A DNA stretch of 64,000 nucleotides from Isoperla grammatica. Its lineage: Eukaryota > Arthropoda > Insecta > Plecoptera > Perlodidae. Below, in pieces: positions 58,392-64,000 of this stretch. The notes below the pieces were generated by a model. The model made no database searches, was not told where the DNA came from, and saw nothing but the letters and a program-made list of their open reading frames with translations. Every line of letters begins with the position of its first letter. Within the stretch, counting starts at the first letter, position 1. The translations under genes were made by a program, and so were the position numbers. The stretch is from positions 26,947,303 to 27,011,302 of the forward strand of contig OX246738.1 of assembly GCA_945910005.1 (NCBI GenBank), given 5' to 3'.

Positions 58392-59805
58392 GTGAGTAAA
58401 TTGCAGCCAATCTGTTTACAACAAATTCATTTTCTATTTCCAGTAATGTACATATTAGAAATAGGGTAGTGAGGGATTCTTGTTTGGTTGTAAGGGTGGC
58501 CTACCCCTAGCCTCGCCCTAGGGCCCAAGAACAGGTGAACGCGAAAGTAGGGGAAGGGAGGGGGAGGCAAGGTCACCACTGCGGCTGTTCGCCGGGGGGG
58601 AGGGGGGGGGGGGGGGGTGAAGTCTCGAAAATGTAGGGTTACGGCAAAGTCAAACTCAAAAGTGTCAGATACTGTTATTGTGGTGCAAATCTATTGGTTT
58701 TACTTTTAGAGGGCCCATCACTACGTTTGAAAACAGAACCGCTTTTTTGCTTTGCATGTGACGAACGAAACTTGGATGTCGTGTACTGTACTGTATACAA
58801 CATTAATATACAGTAAACAATATTGTTGAAATACTAAATAAAATTCACCAACGTAGGCCATAGTCCCTAATAATAAATGACTTGGATTGGCTCTGTACAT
58901 GTAATGCTACTAATATCCCTGTACATATAACGTTTTCAGAATATAGTATCTATAATCTATATCAATAATTAAACAATCGTTTACTCTCAATAGTGACTAG
59001 TGACTACGAGAAGGTTATAAGCTTATAAGCGGCATACTCGACAATGGCTATTTTTTTTATGAATAATAAGACAAATAATGCCCAAGTTGGGTGTACTCGA
59101 CCTGAGTGGTAAGTACTCCTAGTGATTGACTGAGTGGAAATCATTGCACCAACAAAATGCTACCAAAGAACAAAGATTATAGCGGGCTCTTTGATACTAC
59201 GCTAACTGCGAATATTAATTGTGACTGTGGGTATGTAAAATGTTAACCTTACCATTGCCCAGACTTCTTCAACAGAGGCCTATGATTATAATACCTATCC
59301 TCGTCTTTTATATGCGTCCTTCGATTAGTTATTTTAGGGTAAAACAGGAAGGAGACAACAACCTTCATTTAGATGTAGCCTACGACGATAATAGGACTAC
59401 ACAGTGTCAGTTTACCTGTATAAGACACCACATCAGTAACATAGTATATATATTCATGTCTAGGACCATTTAAAAACTAGCTGTCATTGTCTGGACTTTT
59501 AACTTTTTAAAGTCTTAGCTTACGTAAGTTAGAAATAAACAGACCTGTCGTAATTCAGGCGTCTTGCTACCATGGTCCACGCCTTCTATCATGAAATGCC
59601 AGCGGGTGGCAGTTCCGGTATTTTTAGATCAAACGCAACGTTATTAACACAAACATTTAAAGTCCAAGAGAGATGATGTGAACTATACATTGTACAGAAG
59701 ATGGTTTGGCCTCTGAAGCTGGCTGGCGTAGTCTCCTGCTTTACGGTTGATCCGAAGAATTTTGGGCTAGAGACGCCTGGAAGAATTGCCCATCAATATG
59801 ACGAA
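58392..59805. other. intergenic, G-rich then AT-rich
   Basis: A G-rich stretch at 58,540-58,617 ends in 16 G. Nothing else supported. Confidence 0.4.
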
Positions 59806-59853
59806 TAGTTATGCTTGGATAAATGTACTGTATATTTATAACCAAGCATAACT
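59803..59853. repeat. perfect 14-bp stem-loop
   Basis: ATAGTTATGCTTGG and CCAAGCATAACTAT are exact reverse complements separated by about 22 bp. Confidence 0.75.
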
Positions 59854-60580
59854 ATAACCTCGACTATAACAGCTAAAACTCTGCCGAACATAGGCTGTAT
59901 TAATTTTATCTTTATTGACAATAATAACCGAAAACGGTTTCGCTTTTAACGGCTGGGGTTGTGCCAAATTTCTACATGCCCCTTCCTTATGCAAAAGAAG
60001 ACAAATTATTATCACTCCTTATACCCGCGCCCCCCTGCCCCCCCCCCCCCCCCCCCCTCGAAGTTAAATTTGGGTCGGGCCTGCCCGTCGGCTTTGTGCG
60101 CTCATCATGGGCTTTTATGCATTCTGATTATGCAGCAACAGAAATAGTCGACCATACCAGTAGGTCTATCATCACCACTTACTATTTGGAAGGTGTTAAA
60201 CTTGATACTTGGAAGAACAATTTTGGGTTAACTTGATGTTTTTACCTCAGGTAGTACCACAAAGTAGGATATTTTATTTCGCGGAAGACTTAGACAATCT
60301 TCATACCGAGAAATATCAGATTAGTTTATGTAATGAGTGAGCGATTAATTTACAATTCCCACCTAACCTCACCAACATCGCACTCGACTCTTGAGTGCAG
60401 CAATTTAAATATCTAGACACTAAAAACATGTCGCTGTTTCGCACTCAACTCAACATATACCTATTGCATAATGACTTGACACTTATTTTGTATCAAACAT
60501 TTTTACTGTGTCTACCTACCTATCACTAATGATAAACATTTGCAACATTACTAAAGTGAGTTACAAACAAGTTACAATAG

Positions 60581-60714
60581 ACCTTTTTCAGAATTCATCT
60601 AGGATCCTTAGATAGAGCTAATCACAACAGTGAAAAATGCGCCTCAACATAACTATCGAGAACCCTTAGATAGAGCAAATCACGGCCCACTAGATCAATT
60701 CTGAAAATCATCTA
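60581..60714. mobile_element. small MITE-like element, ~134 bp
   Basis: 25-bp terminal inverted repeats (TAGACCTTTTTCAGAATTCA and its partner CTAGATCAATTCTGAAAATC) match at about 20 positions. Inside, CTTAGATAGAGCTAATCACA and a near-copy 53 bp later form a direct repeat. Confidence 0.55.
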
Positions 60715-62029
60715 TTATGTCCTCGACCTTATGCTTATATCGAGGTATGGCAGTGATGTATGGTGACTAGTGACTACAAAGACTATGGACACCCCTATAT
60801 GATTTATCAACAGCAACTTGAAAGAGAGTAGGCCTACGACTTTTACTGAATGATGTATAGCTGTGAACGAATGCATAAGATTGTAATACAGTGCTCAATA
60901 GGTGAATCATGATGCTTGATTTCTAGCTAATTTAATATTTTTGTAATTGATACATTATTTTCTAGTGAAGTGATTACATAACTCGGAGAGGTGTAGTGTT
61001 CTTCTCATGCAATGGAAGCGTTATGTATGTGGTAACTGCCAGTTTTCAAATGTGAGTTTAGGTTCGTAATTTCTCGCGTTGAAACAAAACAAATTATTCC
61101 GAAATAATTCATGGATATCATTTCTGGCGTTTTCCGTGATCATAGATAAAAGATAACACACACTTTGTACGTGAAAACTTAAATTTGCAAGTACGTCTCA
61201 ACAGTCGACGGTGCAAGTCGCGAATGTTGGGACTCTGACGATCCCGTTTCCATTGATTTAGCTTTCTCGTTCATGTTCACGTTGACACCCCCCACCCAGC
61301 CGTCATTGCCAATCGTATTGAGAGGAATGCATTTTCTGTTCTTATGAAGAATTCAACGTATAAGCCTACGTATTAATTGGCAGTGTTTATTTGCTATTTA
61401 TTTTCTTATTAATGAAATATAGTTTGCCACTGAAGGATAGTCAAAGGTACATTTTTTCAAATTAATTATAATATTTTAATTTTGTCTCAATGATGAGCAG
61501 TAACTTGCCCTAAACATGTTTAATGTCGTTTTTATTTAATTACGTTTGCAAAACTCTTGATAGCTATCAAATCCAATAGAGTTACGATCAATTAAAACAA
61601 CGTGTGTGTTATATGTATACCCAGTAAACGTTACTCGAGCTGAGTTATTCCAATGGTTTCAAAACATTGCACTCGACACTCGACGTTATTTCTTATACAG
61701 CTGTGGCGCTCGTGTCGATGTGTTGTATAATTTCCCTGTCACGTTTCGCATGTCAGCACGCCATGCACACCATTTCACGCCAAGCCAATCACTGCAGGCA
61801 GCTAGCACAGTTCATTGGAACACAAACACGGCTGTGGTGGCTCAACTGGCCGGTCCATACGACCACGATGTTCTAGCAGATCGACAAAATATCCAACTAG
61901 ACTCATTACTTGAACAACTTTTTTTGTTGTTGAAATATTTAGTAAAATTTGTGAACGTTTGCAAACAAACATATTGCTACAAACATATTGAAAAAAATTA
62001 ATTAATTATTAGCTGCATAGTTGGCAGCG
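60715..62029. other. intergenic with an unsupported 131-codon ORF
   Basis: An open frame at 61,606-62,001 has no recognisable domain or signal. Its last third is low-complexity Leu/Phe/Lys, so it is not called a gene. Confidence 0.4.
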
Positions 62030-62215
62030 GTCGATTTGGTATTGGTCTAGTAAACCGCGGTCACTGCGTTCCAGGTTCGAATCCAGACTTGGTCTTGGAT
62101 GTCATGTGGCGTTTTTTCATCATCATAATCACCCAGTCATCGTCTCGATTAGCATAGTTGCAAAAATATGAGACGTAAAGCCCTTATATCATTATCATCA
62201 TCACCATAAGCATAG
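62030..62215 (+). mobile_element. SINE family 2, best copy
   Basis: An A-box-like TTGGTATTGGTCTAG, B box GGTTCGAATCC, body ATGTGGCGTTTTTTCATC and CGTCTCGATTAGC, ending in ATCATTATCATCATCACC. It matches the minus-strand copy at 14.0 kb over its full length. Confidence 0.75.
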
Positions 62216-62780
62216 GACTTGTGTGAGGTTTGGAACGTAACGTGGTTGTCGAGACACGAATAGCGAACCACAATGGGTGGAAATGTGTTTACATTGGATG
62301 AAACACGTTGGTCACTTTATTTCAGCGTGGTTCCAATTGTTACAAATAAACACAATCAGAAAATACGGATACATAATATACATTGTATATAATTTAATTT
62401 ATTACAAATTTTCAACCTACTTTTGTATTACATATCTTTGAAGCGTTATTGGTTAATGTTGATAAATAATACAAATACGCAAAATATATCTCGCGTCATA
62501 TTATGTGGTTTCTTATACTAGTAGTAAGTTGTAGGTCTATGCCTACTACTTCAATGTGACAGGAATCAGTTTATACATTGCCGTGAAACAATTAACAGTA
62601 CTTACTTAGGGTACTTAGCATAATGTCACACGTTGATTAAATCTCTAAATGCGGACGGAGTTTGAATATTAAAGAAGCAAGCTGGAAGAAACGGTGCGTA
62701 TAATGAATGCTGCATCACAGTTAGACACGTATGCCTTAGTGTTGACATTTACTAGCAGCGGTCGATATTCTATTTATCGC
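62216..62780. other. intergenic, nothing assigned
   Basis: AT-rich; no supported feature. Confidence 0.4.
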
Positions 62781-62900
62781 ATCAGATTCAGATTCAGATG
62801 TATTTTATTCCTACTGTTGATGGAAAACAGTAGGAAGCCTACAAAATCCCAAGGGATTTGTGCGTAGGCAGTTTTTATGTTAATTGTGCTGTAGGAGGCA
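62781..62900 (-). mobile_element. LINE 3' end with stem-loop and repeat tail
   Basis: On the minus strand it reads CCTACTGTT, loop, AACAGTAGG (62,810-62,834), then AATAAAATACA and TCTGAATCTGAATCTGA. The hairpin followed by a short tandem tail is typical of non-LTR elements primed by a 3' structure. The body probably extends towards 63.2 kb, but no coding part is seen. Confidence 0.6.
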
Positions 62901-63772
62901 GGACGATTAAATTGTGAAAATAAAAAACATACATAACGTACATACATCTAACTATGTGAAGTACACAATACAAACTAACAACTACTAACTAAACTAGAAC
63001 TAAAGCTTAAAGAGCCTATGAATTGGCTCAACTTAAAAATATAAGTACAATGATATAAAAAAAATATAATCCAATATATGAACTAGTATGGACTAGTAAT
63101 GATGATACATAAAAGCAAGAAATAAGAATACAAAGAAAAATAAGATATGTGAATATGAAAAAATAGATATCGTAATCATTAACTCAGAATTTGTTGAAAT
63201 AAGAATCAAGTACAAAAGGGAAAAGTCACAAAATGAAATGAATTAGAAGTAACATAACATGCATGCGCGTTTTAAGAGCAATGATACAATGACAAAGACA
63301 TTTTATTGTTTCGTTGACCATTGCTCAAGCGTAACCGAACATTCAATAATAATAATACGGGTTTATATGGTTTTATAGTTTACAGCAGCAGATCGTGAGA
63401 GTTTTAGATTTTCTGTTCTTATCATCGTTATCGCATTTATTCAAAAATAAATAAATTTTGCATATTTGTCCGTTAGGGCCTATCTGTAGATCCTGATAAT
63501 TGGGGGTTGCGTGTCTCCCACAATTTCGATTTTAAAAGTTATTTTGAAGATACGAACAGAGCCGCAGGCTCTTATTTATATATTGTACATATCTTATAAG
63601 TATAACTGAATAAAAGAGATAATCAAATAATAAACCATATTGTGTATGTATAAAGAATATTATCTATTATTTTAGTCCAGCAAATAGAGGGCAGAGAGGG
63701 CTATATCCATCCATCGGTTACGCCCACCCATTCATTCCTTTTTTGTATACATGGGGCCAGAGGCGTATACAC

Positions 63773-63813
63773 GGGGGGGGGGGGGGAGGGGGGGACAACC
63801 CCCCCCCCCCCCC
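63773..63813. repeat. adjacent G and C homopolymers
   Basis: Fourteen G, A, seven G, then ACAA and fifteen C. The G and C runs can pair as a hairpin. It is a likely problem spot for sequencing. Confidence 0.85.
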
Positions 63814-64000
63814 TTTTGCAAAGGAAACATGGAAAATGACCGTTTACATTTCAATAGACAGTATTTCAATAGACAGTATCAAAAGACAGTATTTCAATAG
63901 ACAGTTAGATGTTTTACTTTATAATTATTGTATATTGTTGTAATTATTAAAAGCAAAAGCAATACGAAAAATATGCAAATTATTGATTTGAGTTTCCTTT

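Noticed and set aside
61606..62001. 131-codon plus-strand open frame
   Set aside because: No domain, signal or splice support; low-complexity C terminus; the length is compatible with chance in this window.

Overview
The window comes from an animal nuclear genome. It is AT-rich, with short exons split by GT-AG introns, many tRNA-derived SINEs, LINE tails, MITEs, triplet microsatellites and long G/C homopolymers. The one gene recognised with confidence is a plus-strand slit orthologue (secreted Robo ligand). Its domain order (four LRR blocks, six EGF repeats, laminin G, one EGF repeat, C-terminal cystine knot) has the 6+1 EGF layout of invertebrate Slits rather than the nine EGF repeats of vertebrate Slits. 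The many 72-nt phase-2 LRR exons resemble vertebrate and other intron-rich slit genes. An invertebrate with an intron-rich genome, possibly a deuterostome such as an echinoderm, fits, but the species cannot be settled from this sequence. Layout: 1-11,551 has no coding exon that I can support. It is either slit intron or 5' flank and holds a LINE tail, a 334-bp tandem duplication, a Harbinger-like MITE, inverted repeats, a SINE and a weak TATA-type promoter candidate. 11,552-37,851 carries 29 slit coding exons (3,991 nt, about 1,329 residues plus stop) from the third LRR of block D1 to the stop codon. The signal peptide, N-terminal cap and first two LRRs of D1 are not visible and probably lie upstream. 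Slit introns contain a pair of ~750-bp repeats, a non-LTR endonuclease fragment, two near-perfect foldback palindromes, SINEs and microsatellites. 37,852 to about 41,760 is the likely 3' UTR, with AATAAA signals. 41,760-64,000 is repeat-rich and has no confidently assigned gene. It holds a possible small minus-strand membrane-protein ORF at 44.6 kb near ETS/YY1-like promoter motifs, a third foldback palindrome, several SINEs, a 10 x 17-bp minisatellite, a 5'-truncated poly(A)-tailed LINE bounded on both sides by (ATT)n, large (AAT)n arrays, and a possible first exon at 57.9-58.4 kb. The points most worth checking are within Slit itself. Block D3 has lost three of the four cap cysteines of its LRRNT and one whole 24-residue LRR relative to vertebrate Slit2. 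The conserved EGF5-EGF6 proteolysis site keeps its context but has Gln in place of Arg before TSPC. Outside the exons, the palindromic octamer TAGGCCTA is greatly over-represented.
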